From assembly GCA_032718475.1 (NCBI GenBank), contig JAUCBJ010001447.1, positions 118,922-182,921 on the forward strand: 64,000 nt of DNA, in the 5' to 3' direction. Source of the stretch: Nemertoderma westbladi. Taxonomy: Eukaryota; Xenacoelomorpha; Nemertodermatida; Nemertodermatidae. This document shows positions 12,584 to 22,743 of the stretch, in pieces. The notes below the pieces were generated by a model. That model was given only the letters and a program-made list of their open reading frames with translations. It had not been told where the DNA came from and ran no database searches. How positions within the stretch are numbered: position 1 is the stretch's first letter; the number at the start of each line of letters is the position of its first letter. The position numbers were made by a program, and so were the translations under genes.

Positions 12584-12950
12584 GTGTCAGGGACCAGTGG
12601 CTGAGCTGGTGAGCGCTACTGATGAGGCGAGGCCTGATAGGCTGAAACGTATGTATAGCGCTTGTTCAACCCCCGGTGTGCGCTTTCTAATTTTTTTCCG
12701 TACTGGTATTCTAACCACCGCATCCCCCCATCGTACATCAACACCCCCCCCCCAACCAACCGGTGAGGAACTGTCTACTAGCTATGCTACTTGGTTGCTC
12801 CGTTGCCCGGAACTACTATATTAATATTATTATTGTTACTCTTACTATATATAAATTTTTGAAGTAGAGGCTTATATTATTTTGTCGTTGTTGTTGTTAT
12901 TTTGTTATAACTATTGGGCAAAACATATACTTACTTACTTACGAAAATTA
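12584..12950 (+). mobile_element. tRNA-derived SINE with hammerhead core (copy 1)
   Basis: The head starts near GTGTCAGGG. It contains an A-box-like segment (GTGGCTGAGCTGGTGAGCGC, 12597-12616) and a B-box-like segment (GTTCAACCCCC, 12664-12674). A C-rich and then AT-rich body ends in an ACTTACTTACTT tail near 12935-12948. The head matches a second copy on the minus strand at 58030-58140. Non-coding; internal Pol III transcription is inferred from the two boxes. The 5' edge and target duplication are not certain. Confidence 0.7.
12612..12662 (+). ncRNA. Hammerhead ribozyme-like motif, type I, short stem III
   Basis: In order: stem I 5' strand AGCGCTA (12612-12618); core CTGATGA (12619-12625); stem II region 12626-12643, with an apparent 5-base insertion compared with copy 2; GAAA (12644-12647); a 3-bp stem III with a TA loop (12647-12654); A at the cleavage position 17 (12655); stem I 3' strand TAGCGCT (12656-12662), fully complementary to the 5' strand. 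All invariant core bases of the hammerhead are present. The predicted cut is between 12655 and 12656. Activity is not shown. Confidence 0.65.
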
Positions 12951-14583
12951 TAATGGTATGTAATGGTTATTGATCCAAAATACCACTAACAATTACAGTA
13001 CATTGGCATTGGCGGAGGGTTTGGAGATATGAGAAATTTAGAATAAATCTCTTCGAATTATTTTCTAGAGTCTCGGTGATAAAAAGTAAATTTTATAAAT
13101 TCGGGGAATGGTTACAGGTCACAATGACACGTCACAGTACTTCTCAAATCAACAAGCGAAAGTCAACAATACAGGTAACTGTTATTTTATAAAATATCAT
13201 TTAGAATTAATTCTTACCTGACAATAATTATCTTCAGTAATATCATCTTGAATGCCGACTGAAATCTCAACATGGCGCCAAACAACAATAGGGCTAAATG
13301 TTATAGCCAGATTATATTTATATATTTAATACTTGTAACTTGCAATATGTTGAAGAGTTGCAATATGCATTGCAGTAACTATGGAAGCAATATATGGTAG
13401 CAATATCAAATTCTACAGTTCAATTTATTTTGTAACATTATATCACTCTAGCATTTATTAAAGTATTTAGCAACAAAAAGTATACAATTTAAGAATGAAA
13501 TTACGTATTTCATGGGAAAAAAAACGTAGTACATTTTTTTTTAATATTCTCTCGACACTTGAACCTCGTTGAAGCTCGGTAAATAAGAGCTTGAGAATAG
13601 AGAAAAAATGTTCTACGTTTATTCCCGTAATAAATAATTATGATTTTAATTTTTAAAGTGAAATTTTTCGGATATTTAATCTAGATAATCAGTGTAATGG
13701 AGACAACGCCAAAGAATTTTAAATCCAGAAATTATTGTTAAATTTATATACAGGTTCAAATAATTACATGAAAAACTTTATGTTTTCAAAGAGAGTAAGT
13801 CGCAAAGGATTAATGTAGAGTTACAAGGTATATTTAATAAATATATGAAACTTTCTATGTATATAGACATGTTTGTGTGTTATACACAATAGTGAGTTAA
13901 TTAACAAGATTTCTATACATGTATACCACCAGTACAAAAATATCCTTGTACCAAACTTAAGTTCAACATTCCTTGAAAAAGATTACTCACTCGTATTGTA
14001 ATGCCAAAAATTACTCTAGAAAACAAGTAAAATTAATTAAAAAGAACTTGCCAATGTCTGCCAGATTGTCTGTCAGACTAATATTATTTATTTTGTCTAT
14101 AATTTACTACCTAGCCTACATTAAAATTCCAGCTAACTTTTTTATTTATCTGTACTTTTCTGTATCTTAATTTAGAGTTGCGAATCTACGATACGGCATG
14201 AATAAAGTGAGTAGTGGTACCCAATAATCATAATACAGTACCAGAGAGGCAGGCAGTGGTTAAAATTTTCCTCCAGAATTATAAATCTTTTGGAACAAAT
14301 AAATGAATAAATTAAATAAATAAATAAATAATTATTTGGTTTATAATAAATATCATAAATATATATAAGATAAAAGTTAATATAATACTTCAAAAAGTTA
14401 TACAGAATATAATAATTACGATTTATGTTAGTTTTAGTTTAGCATTTGTATAACATTTTATAACATTTGTATAACATTTTATTGTTAAACAAGTAACATA
14501 TAATAATAATAATAATATTCTTTAACTCAGCCCATGGGTCATAGAGCACATAATTGTTAAAAAGGTACCGGTAATAACTATTT
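12951..14583. other. AT-rich region without recognised feature
   Basis: No ORF, RNA gene or repeat family that I recognise. It contains short homopolymer and TAAT-rich runs and small direct repeats, such as TATAACATTTGTATAACATT near 14450-14480. Confidence 0.5.
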
Positions 14584-14722
14584 ACATACTTGTGTGTAAA
14601 GTATCACTTTACAGTGTGATGATCCGAGTGGCTTTGTTACACGAACGAACGTTAGTGAGTGAGTGAAAATAAAGCCACGAGGATCAGAACACCTGTAAAG
14701 TACATTGCAACAAGTATGTATG
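14584..14722. repeat. Fold-back (inverted repeat) element
   Basis: Arms of about 50 bases face each other: 14584-14635 and 14671-14722. The best-matching parts are GATCCGAGTGGCTTT (14621-14635) against AAAGCCACGAGGATC (14671-14685), and CATACTTGT against ACAAGTATG at the outer ends. The centre is short and includes GTGAGTGAGTGAAAAT. The form is that of a small MITE or a solo hairpin; no transposase is present. Confidence 0.6.
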
Positions 14723-15116
14723 TAGTTTTATTCCAAACTTTAACATTACGAAATTATTGTACATATACATTATAAGTGATAGAAACTGCACACATTATAA
14801 TACTGTAGTTGCTGTATAAATAAATGTAAAATGACATAAATTATGTTATAAATAAGTTAGACTTATATTTATGGTGGCGTTTGGAGCCATGTTATAATAA
14901 TATAGCTAGGCCCTACTGGTTATTAATAGCTATACCCCTCCTACCGGTAGGTAATGCAGTAGGCCTATCTGGCTGTTACGCAATTCCACTTATTGTTTAC
15001 GTGGTATCCAATGACGGCGTTAATTAATGTCTCTTGTATTCTTGTATTAATTTTACGGTTTATAGCAATTGATAAAAAACCAAGGAGAAACTCATAGAGC
15101 ACACCTATATAAAATG
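14723..15116. other. AT-rich region without recognised feature
   Basis: No feature seen apart from the insertion-site copy of the TTAAA target duplication at its right edge. Confidence 0.5.
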
Positions 15117-15121
15117 TTAAA

Positions 15122-15649
15122 TGTGACGGGATCTACGGATCCCGGTTTATCCGTTTGGGTTTTCTGCCCACGCGTCCCCGCCGTGTGTGAAAGGTAAAAG
15201 AGTTCTGATGTTGGGTAATATGTATAAAGGTATAATAGTCTGACAGTTGATATAATATAGTATGACACAATAGGTAATATATAATGGCGGTAGCGGACGG
15301 TGACAGAAGTCCCCGTTCCACCCTACTGATCTGACTGAGTAAACTGAATAACTGACCGGTATGATTACTGGTAACTGGTTATATTGCACGGTGGCCTTAT
15401 TGCTACTCAATCGATGCCTTTCCCCCCTCTGATTGGTTGATACCCCTGTTGGCACCCTTTGCCCCCCTCTGAAGTGCTTCCCTTCGCCCTTGCTGTTCTC
15501 TCTCTTGTCAGGGGAGTAACCCCTGACCCTTATTGTGTGTGTCTCCTTTGGGGCCTATTGTCCCCGTTTACTGGGCTGACAATAGGCTCCCAATATTGCT
15601 TTATGGCTCACTCTATGGGTTTGTGTTAGCGGAATTGGATAAGCTAACA
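15122..15649 (-). repeat. 3' LTR of element D
   Basis: On the minus strand it starts TGTTAGCTTATCC at 15649 and ends GATCCCGTCACA at 15122. It is near-identical to 21700-22228. A diverged relative stands alone at 61395-61977. Confidence 0.9.
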
Positions 15650-15687
15650 CTCCCCCCCATGCTATCTTCCCGGTGAGAAGATAGCAT
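15650..15687 (-). promoter_or_regulatory. Polypurine tract and adjoining perfect hairpin of element D
   Basis: Directly before the 3' LTR, the minus strand reads GGGGGGGAG (15658-15650), as expected for the plus-strand primer. Next to it is a perfect 11-bp stem, ATGCTATCTTC (15659-15669) with GAAGATAGCAT (15677-15687), and a 7-base loop. The hairpin is probably an RNA structure beside the primer tract; its role is unknown. Confidence 0.7.
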
Positions 15688-17030
15688 CCAACTCAAGTGC
15701 GCTACAATTCCGCTGGATCCCGATCTATTATCGGGTGTGGGGTGGGTCTATTTTTTCGGAGTCGGCTTTCCAGGCCGCTCCCTATGGGTATGATGTCACT
15801 ACCCTCTGGCGTCTCGTGTCGGGCCGATCGTGCGCTTCTCTCACACAATTTTTGTTTCCCCAACACTCTCACCACTCTACTCCAACTCTCGCATACCCCC
15901 GGACCTCCTCGTCCCACACTCTTCCTCTCACTTCTCCTCCCCCACACTTGAATTGCGCCCACGCTCTCTTCGCACTCCGCACTATTACCTCTCCACTCTC
16001 TTGTCACTCCCTAAGGCTTTAATCTCTAATGCTACCCCTGTGCTATCATACTATCTATCTACTGCTTACTAACTCTAACTATCTAACTAACTCTGCTAAC
16101 TACTAACTCTTACTACTTCTAGCTCTAACTGAGAGCCTCTAACTTTCTACTGACTCTAACTCTCTACTAAGTCTAACTAACTCCTACTAACTTTCTACTT
16201 CTACTAACTCTACTTGACTCCTCTGAGTCTACCAACTCTGCTAACTAGCTCTACTAACTCTACTCCACTAGCTCTGCTAACTCTACTCCACTAGCTCTAC
16301 TAACTCTACTCCACTACTCTCTAACTACGTGGCGCTTGCGGTGCCCACAACCACTCTACTATCTGGCACCCTATGTGCCCTTCTACTACTCAACTACCTC
16401 TCTAGCTCTACTACCTGGCACCCTATGTGCCCCCTCTGCTCTACTCTACTACCTGGCACCCTATGTGCCCTCTCTACTACACTACTACCTCTCTAACTTA
16501 CTACCTGGCACCCTATGTGCCCGTCTCTACTCTTCTACTCTCTGGCACCCTATGTGCCCGTCTCTACTCCTCTACATCCCCTTTACGTCTCATCGCCTAC
16601 ACGTGACGCTCTGAGTGCCGGCAGAGTGGGTACGTTAATTATGTGAACTACTACTGACTCTACTAACTCTACTTCTACTCTACTCTCTAATCTTTGTGCC
16701 CGGCACCTCTTGTGCACGGCACCTTCTAACTCTACTAACTCTCTACGTGGCGCTAACGGTGCCCACAACCACAACCGGTACTACGTACCCTCTTACTAAC
16801 TCTACCTCTATCTACGTGGCGCTAACGGTGCCCACAACCACAACCGGTACTACTACGTACCCTCTTACTAACCTCTAACTCCCACTAACTCTAATTAACA
16901 TACCCTGCTCTTACATCACACACATCATCACGCCCGTGCCCCACTAAGTTCAGCGCATTCCCTACTAACTCTAACTACGTGGCGCTTACGGTGCCCACAA
17001 CCCTCTACTGCTACTACTAACACTCCTAAC
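15688..17030 (-). repeat. Pyrimidine-rich tandem array with GGCAC..GTGCC hairpins
   Basis: The plus strand is a CTAACTCTACT-type low-complexity tract. From 16360 to 16560 it is punctuated by GGCACCCTATGTGCC units. From 16325 on, GTGGCGCTAACGGTGCCCAC units recur near 16330, 16745, 16820 and 16980. Each punctuation is a short inverted repeat. The region lies between the gag-like ORFs and the 3' LTR of element D, where pol would be expected. The ORFs seen in it are repeat artefacts. Confidence 0.75.
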
Positions 17031-17860
17031 TAGCGGTACTACGTACCCTCTTACTACTCTAGCTCTCTCTACTAGCTAGCGGTACAACGTACCCTCTTAC
17101 TCTTACTAACTCTCTAACGGTACTACGTACCCCTTAACTCCTACTCTCTAACGGTACTGCGTACCCTCTAACTCTTACTCTAACTCCACTAACTAACGGT
17201 ACTACGTACCCTCTAACTCTTACTCTCTAATCGGTACTTACGTACCCTCTAACTCCTACTCTCTAACGGTACTACGTACCCTCTAACTCTCTAACTATCG
17301 GTACTACGTACCTCCTAACTCTAACTAACTCTAGGTACTACGTACCCTCTAACTCTAACTCTAACTAGCGGTACTACGTACCCTACTAACTCTAACTCTA
17401 CTACGGTACTACGTACCCTCTAACTCTAACTCTAACTAGGTACTACGTACCTACTGACTCTCTCTAACTACGGTACTACGTACCTCTACTCTACTCTCTA
17501 ACTCGGTACTACGTACCCTCTAACTCTAACTAACTAGGTACTACGTACCCTCTAACTCTCTAACTATCGGTACTACGTACCTACTAACTCTCTAACTCTA
17601 GGTACTACGTACCTACTAACTCTAACTCTGACTAGGTACTACGTACCTACTAACTCTAACTAACTCTAGGTACTACGTACCTACTAACTCTAACTCTGAT
17701 TAGGTACTACGTACCTACTAACTCTAACTAACTCTAGGTACTACGTACCTACTAACTCTCTAACTCTAGGTACTACGTACCTACTAACTCTAACTCTGAC
17801 TTAGGTACTACGTACCTACTAACTCTCTAACTAGCGGTACTTACGTACCCTCTTTAACTA
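17030..17860 (-). repeat. Array of about 24 GGTAC-GTACC hairpins
   Basis: About two dozen copies of GGTACTACGTACC, a 5-bp inverted repeat with a 3-base centre, sometimes 6 bp with flanking A/T. They recur every 30-45 bases and are separated by CTAACTCTAACT-type spacers. The stems are kept while the spacers vary in length; one copy has CAA and others TTA or TGC in the loop. In the sense RNA of element D this would be a chain of small stem-loops. Confidence 0.85.
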
Positions 17861-17925
17861 ACTAACTAACTGACTCTAACTACCTAACTTCTACCTACTC
17901 TATTATTTAATTATTTCTTATTTAA

Positions 17926-19710
17926 TTAAATAATTATTTTATATTTTGTGCGTGGGAAGGGCGTCTCGCCCTCATTCCCACCCCCCTCAGTCCAAAACTT
18001 TGGACGACTAAAAACTCTCACGTGCCCCTTCTTCCGGTAGGCACTCTCCTGCTGCCCTCCTATACGTCCTCTAACTCTTCGCCACACTCTCTTCGGTGCT
18101 ACCTTTGCTGGCCTCCCCCTTCGTATGTGCGCTGGCATTAGAGCCCTCGACGACCCCCGCTCGTCCCTCGGTATACGCGGTGTCTGCCCATGTAATGCCC
18201 CCTCGCACTGTGTCCGTCCTGCGTGTGTATGCAACACGCCTCCTTCTACTTTCCCGACTCCCTTATGTTTGCTAATGGGCTTCTCTGCCCCTGGTTTAGT
18301 CCTTTCACATCCTCTCCCTTTCCAACACTCTCCGGATCTGTGTCCTTTTACCACACATCGATGACATAGTCCGTTTGCGTCTGTGTAGGCTACACGATCT
18401 CGTTTGGGCAACGCTTGCCAGTACTTGCAACTCCTGGTCTTATGGGTTCCGTCCCGATGTAATTGACATTGGAATCCTGGATTATAGCGTTTCCTGTATA
18501 GTCCTTCACGTATCGCGCTTAGGTTTATATGTACCGATTTAATGTTTTGGTTGTCTAGACTCGGCCTACTGGGTATATTGGGATTGTGTTTATTTTTGGT
18601 GTTATTTTCTTTCTGTCCCTGCCACGGTGTGGCCCTACTACCAGCTAACTGTGGACTGGTAGTCCCCTGTATGGCCGCGTGTGGTGGTGACTGTCCGCAC
18701 GACCTGTTCTCGTCCAGGGAGTTCGATGTTCTCGCTCCTATCGGGGTATATTGTCGATATTGTGATGGGGGAATGTCACCCTGTCCCCCCCCAGCCGGTA
18801 TGTTTGGTACTGGGGTTGATGTTAATACATTGGGGCCCATACGTCTATCTCCAATAACTCCCCCCTCCCCTGGATATATGTTATGTCCCTGTGTATTATA
18901 GTCATGCTGCTGTACCGATATAGGCCTACCTACCTCTCGCCTACCTACCGGTATGTACTCCGCGACTTCCGGGTTTAATCCCGTCGTTCGCGCTACCCCA
19001 TCGCCTACTCTATCTCTCCCAGCATGGCCTATAATAGTATGTGCAGTAAGGCCTACAGTATGTCCTGCAGTCTGCATGTGCCCTTCCGAACCGAAGTTTA
19101 TTCTTCGCGAATCTCGAATCTCCCCGCGACTACCGCACTCTCGATCGGCAGCTATATCCCGTCGGGAAGCTTCTCTTCGATCCCCTCTCCTGTTCTCGAC
19201 TCTGTATTGGTACGTCCTGTACCCCTCTCTTGGCGTGCGGTGCGTTTCTCCGGGGCGACGGCAATCTCCCGAAGTTCGACCCCACTGGCTCCCTGACTCC
19301 ATCTCTACTATCGACGGTCCGTTATCCGTCCTCGCACTCCTATCGTTCGTGGCGACACTTCTTCTACTATCTTCTCTTCTTCTCTTTTCTGTGTAGTATT
19401 CCGGCTCGTGAGATCTCTCGTCGACCTCCCGGTTAAACTCCACTGTTCTTCTTCTCTCTTCTGGTCGGGCTCGACGCTTCGCCTGCCCTCTCGCGACGTC
19501 AACCTGCCTCTCTCTGCTCGATCGCACGCCGCTGGGGATACTCGCAATCCCCCTATTACTCTCCGTCGCCGGGTGTTGCGGTTTACCTAGCTCGGCCCGC
19601 GCATTATCCGCTGACGGCTGTGGGACACTCTCTGCCCCCCCTCTCTCTCTACTAATCTCTCGCGGTGGGGTGCCCGTAGCCCCCCCCCCACCCGCCACTT
19701 CTAACTTCAC
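17926..19710 (-). CDS. gag: Element D ORF with BEL-type gag zinc knuckles
   Basis: 594 codons, very rich in Arg, Glu and Gly in the first 250 residues. Then a charged linker leads to a zinc region at about residues 405-460: CQLHRDGTHKTRSC, then NGLCHRCVVKGHRSGEC. This spacing is that of BEL/Pao gag. A possible third knuckle (GGVLHTHA) is degenerate. The first codon is GTG, so this is not a real start. The frame opens only from 19716 and abuts a run of nine G residues near 19681-19689, where the upstream frame (20095-19652) would have to shift. It is therefore probably the C-terminal part of gag, broken or frameshifted at homopolymers. No protease motif follows. Confidence 0.6.
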   Translation of the reverse strand: MKLEVAGGGGATGTPPREISRERGGAESVPQPSADNARAELGKPQHPATESNRGIASIPSGVRSSRERQVDVARGQAKRRARPEERRRTVEFNREVDERSHEPEYYTEKRRREDSRRSVATNDRSARTDNGPSIVEMESGSQWGRTSGDCRRPGETHRTPREGYRTYQYRVENRRGDRREASRRDIAADRECGSRGEIRDSRRINFGSEGHMQTAGHTVGLTAHTIIGHAGRDRVGDGVARTTGLNPEVAEYIPVGRREVGRPISVQQHDYNTQGHNIYPGEGGVIGDRRMGPNVLTSTPVPNIPAGGGQGDIPPSQYRQYTPIGARTSNSLDENRSCGQSPPHAAIQGTTSPQLAGSRATPWQGQKENNTKNKHNPNIPSRPSLDNQNIKSVHINLSAIREGLYRKRYNPGFQCQLHRDGTHKTRSCKYWQALPKRDRVAYTDANGLCHRCVVKGHRSGECWKGRGCERTKPGAEKPISKHKGVGKVEGGVLHTHAGRTQCEGALHGQTPRIPRDERGSSRALMPAHIRRGRPAKVAPKRVWRRVRGRIGGQQESAYRKKGHVRVFSRPKFWTEGGGNEGETPFPRTKYKIII

Positions 19711-20095
19711 TATTTCTTACTACACTTCTATACCCCTCTTGTGGGGCATTCTCTGCCCCCCCTCTCTCGCCACTAATCTTATGTGGTGGGGCGCCCGTAG
19801 CCCCCCCCCACCCGCCACATCTAACTTCACTATCTCTTACTTCGTCTCTACACCCCTCTCTAGTCGACGCACTGTCTCTACTACGGCTGGGTCTATTCAC
19901 CCCCGCCTCTCTCTCTACTACTGCGTGGCCCATCAGGCCTACTTCGGGTTGGCTCAACCCCGCTACCTCCTGCCTACCAACTACGTGGCCTACCAGGCCG
20001 CCGTCGGGTTGGCTCAACCCTGCCACCTCCTGCCTACTAACTACGTGGCCTACCAGGCCACCGTCTGCCGGGTTATGTACGTCCGACACGCTCAT
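19652..20095 (-). CDS. Element D gag middle segment with internal repeats
   Basis: A 147-codon open stretch whose residues repeat in tandem (GGLVGHVVGRQEVAGLSQP, twice), followed by two glycine-rich duplicated blocks. The duplication is visible at DNA level as two copies of about 120 bases, 19660-19760 and 19780-19880, each with a long C run on the plus strand. The frame is lost at the C/G runs, so the coding status is uncertain. It lies between the two larger gag-like ORFs. Confidence 0.35.
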   Translation of the reverse strand: MSVSDVHNPADGGLVGHVVSRQEVAGLSQPDGGLVGHVVGRQEVAGLSQPEVGLMGHAVVEREAGVNRPSRSRDSASTREGCRDEVRDSEVRCGGWGGATGAPPHKISGERGGAENAPQEGYRSVVRNSEVRSGGWGGGYGHPTARD

Positions 20096-20377
20096 ATTAA
20101 TAGCACCATTCCCAATATTATTTGTTAAATCAATTAAATTATTAGAATTTGAAACGGGATTATTATTTAAATTATTTAAATTACTTAGTCACTACTATTC
20201 TCTAAACTTAAATTATTGTTCGAATTGATTTTGCTGAGTTTGAATTGAACGTTATTATTTAGAGTATTTGATAAGTTTAAATTACTACTACCAGGTAAAA
20301 TATTATTCGCTGCAATAAAGGGATTAGGGTTATTTACTACGGTACTATTAATATTAACTACTTCTAACGTACTACTA
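20096..20377. other. AT-rich spacer inside element D
   Basis: An AT-rich spacer with ATTATTTAAATT-type repeats between gag-like ORFs. It starts after a C run at 20380-20390 that ends the upstream ORF. No feature seen. Confidence 0.5.
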
Positions 20378-21610
20378 CTACCCCCCCCCGCCCGTACGGC
20401 TACACCAGTTCTGGTTTTCTCGCTCGGTGCTTGTAAGTGGGGGCTCCCTCTCTGATATTTTCAACCGCGACAGTTCTAGTCGGCGCTGTTTTAGTTTGGC
20501 CCGATATTGCACAAACTTCCCTATCCGGGCACACAAATCATCCCGCTCACGCTCACCCTCTATTTCTCTCTCTCTGCACTCTCGTATGTTTCGCTCGGCC
20601 GTCTCTCTCGCAAGCATCTCAGATCGACTCGCCGCCCAATCTCTACGCTCCTCGGCTCCCTTTCTATCCTCCCTTGCCTGCTCTAAAGATGCGATTTTAT
20701 CCCTCAGTCGCCACTCTAACTGTCTCTGCTCCCACGCCGCCTCATCTATTTTAAACATCAGTTTTACCTTCCACACCCCTCTTTCTTTTGCGGAGGATGT
20801 AGCAGACTTATCGGTTGCGACGGACTCCCGTCGCCCCTCCGTCCTACTAACTTTCCCCCGCTTCCCGGAACTTCCTCCGACCGACGAGACCGAATCCTCG
20901 GAATTAACCTCGGATTCGCCCTCCCCAGGTCTCTTCCAACCCACTAACCTAAATTCCCTGGCATCGACTAAGTATGGCCCTATGTACACTACACCAGGCC
21001 CCATACCCCTACGTTGCCATAGCCAAAACAGTTCGAAGGCAACCCCTCTCGCTCTCTCCCTGGCCAGTTCTCCCTGCCCAGAACGCACTAGGTGATCAAA
21101 GTATCTGTTCGACTCACCTAGTCGTCTCCTCAGTCTCACCTCGTCTATCTTCGCCCCTCCTTTGGCCTCTCTCAGTTGCTCCCGGGTCGCGAGGTAGGCC
21201 CGTCGAAGTCGATCAGAAACCCCGACGTCCTCGTCGCCGACCTCTCTTCCGTCTCTCCGGGTCCGACGTCGTACCGACGGCCCCACCGTCGCCGTTCCGG
21301 TGGACCGTTCGTCGTCCTCGGCCTGTGGCTGGCCGGTGACATCGGTATGTCGACCCTCGCTCCGCGTCGACTCGTCTTTCTCTTCTCCTCCCTTCTCGTC
21401 TCCTTCCCTCGACTCGCTCTCCGGTTGTAGACGACCCCCCACATCTTGGTTCGCCGGGTTGCTCGTTGTCGACGTGGCGTCAACCTGCGTCGACGTGGTC
21501 GGCGTAGCATCGATCGGCGTCGTGGGTTCGTATCGTCTCGCCGTGGCCTCGCGGATCGTTAGATCGTCGTCCGGGGTCCGCGGCGGTGTCGTTCCTCTAT
21601 CTCGACTCAT
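20378..21610 (-). CDS. Element D first ORF, gag-like, unrecognised fold
   Basis: 410 codons from an ATG 90 bases inside the 5' LTR, where gag should start. Residues 1-140 are disordered, rich in Thr, Pro, Arg and Asp. Residues about 145-235 look globular, with LRRAYLATREQLREAK and a tryptophan/glycine segment (FELFWLWQRRGMGPGVVYIG). A Ser-rich linker follows, then a strongly charged helical stretch from about 285 to 390 that should form a coiled coil. It ends at a G run (TGGGG then stop). I do not recognise the family. Position and composition suggest the capsid or assembly part of gag. The ORF is long and clean against a background of short ones, and the LTRs are near-identical, so it may well be expressed. 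Confidence 0.6.
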   Translation of the reverse strand: MSRDRGTTPPRTPDDDLTIREATARRYEPTTPIDATPTTSTQVDATSTTSNPANQDVGGRLQPESESREGDEKGGEEKDESTRSEGRHTDVTGQPQAEDDERSTGTATVGPSVRRRTRRDGREVGDEDVGVSDRLRRAYLATREQLREAKGGAKIDEVRLRRRLGESNRYFDHLVRSGQGELARERARGVAFELFWLWQRRGMGPGVVYIGPYLVDAREFRLVGWKRPGEGESEVNSEDSVSSVGGSSGKRGKVSRTEGRRESVATDKSATSSAKERGVWKVKLMFKIDEAAWEQRQLEWRLRDKIASLEQAREDRKGAEERRDWAASRSEMLARETAERNIRECREREIEGERERDDLCARIGKFVQYRAKLKQRRLELSRLKISEREPPLTSTERENQNWCSRTGGGG

Positions 21611-21699
21611 CTTCGTCTTTAGTAGCTGGTCATCGCTAGCTAGGACGGTAGCTCTATTCTATCTCTGTCAGGGCAGCTGGGCGGATCTAGTTCTGTCAC

Positions 21700-22228
21700 T
21701 GTGACGGGATCTACGGATCCCGGTTTATCCGTTTGGGTTTTCTGCCCACGCGTCCCCGCCGTGTGTGAAAGGTAAAAGAGTTCTGATGTTGGGTAATATG
21801 TATAAAGGTATAATAGTCTGACAGTTGATATAATATAGTATGACACAATAGGTAATATATAATGGCGGTAGCGGACGGTGACAGAAGTCCCCGTTCCACC
21901 CTACTGATCTGACTGAGTAAACTGAATAACTGACCGGTATGATTACTGGTAACTGGTTATATTGCACGGTGGCCTTATTGCTACTCAATCGATGCCTTTC
22001 CCCCCTCTGATTGGTTGATACCCCTGTTGGCACCCTTTGCCCCCCTCTGAAGTGCTTCCCTTCGCCCTTGCTGTTCTCTCTCTTGTCAGGGGAGTAACCC
22101 CTGACCCTTATTGTGTGTGTCTCCTTTGGGGCCTATTGTCCCCGTTTACTGGGCTGACAATAGGCTCCCAATATTTTCTTTATGGCTCACTCTATGGGTT
22201 TGTGTTAGCGGAATTGGATAAGCTAACA
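21700..22228 (-). repeat. 5' LTR of element D
   Basis: 529 bases, near-identical to 15122-15649. On the plus strand it starts TGTGACGGGATC and ends AAGCTAACA, followed by target duplication TTAAA (22229-22233). Its inner edge on the minus strand reads GTGACAGAACTAGATCC; no TGG-type primer site is seen there. Confidence 0.9.
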
Positions 22229-22233
22229 TTAAA

Positions 22234-22743
22234 GAACATACAAACAAAGATAAATTAAAAACATAAACAAAAAATAAACGAAACGATGAATTAGAAACAA
22301 GTTTACAAAAAAAGCACAATGAATGAAGGATAATATGATTAGTTATGGGACTTAAACAGTCTAGGAATAAATTTTAATGCAATAATGAAATTAATTAGTT
22401 TATATGATGGTAACTAGAGAGCAACGAGCAGTCATGTGATTTAAAACAGTCTAAAAATAATTACTATAAAAGATGAATAATAAAAAAGCACAACGAGCAG
22501 TGAATGAGCAGTCGTGTTATTAAACAGTCTAAAAAAATAAAAATCATATGTTAATAATAGAAATAATTAACAGGATGATGGTAATAATAAAAAGCACGAT
22601 TCAATTATGAGATGGTACAATGTAAGCAATCCGGTGATTTAATTATCAGTAGAGTTTTAAGATTTAAGATAAGAATAGGATAAGAATAAAAATTGTATAT
22701 TGATTATTTTATTTATAGTATTTTGTAATTTTATTAAAAGTAA
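22234..22743. other. AT-rich spacer with weak repeats
   Basis: No gene. Loose tandem repeats of about 80-100 bases share AAACAGTCTA (near 22345, 22444 and 22524) and GAGCAGTC. Confidence 0.5.

Larger units (their letters stand above)
15122..22228 (-). mobile_element. Gag-only BEL-like LTR element D
   Basis: Two LTRs of 528 and 529 bases (15122-15649 and 21700-22228) are flanked by the same 5 bases, TTAAA (15117-15121 and 22229-22233). The LTRs differ only by a one-or-two-base change near the end, so insertion is very recent. On the minus strand the order is 5' LTR, gag-like ORFs, about 2 kb of short tandem hairpins, a polypurine tract and the 3' LTR. No reverse transcriptase, protease, RNase H or integrase motif is present, so it must be mobilised in trans. 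The zinc-knuckle layout of its second ORF points to BEL/Pao. Confidence 0.85.
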
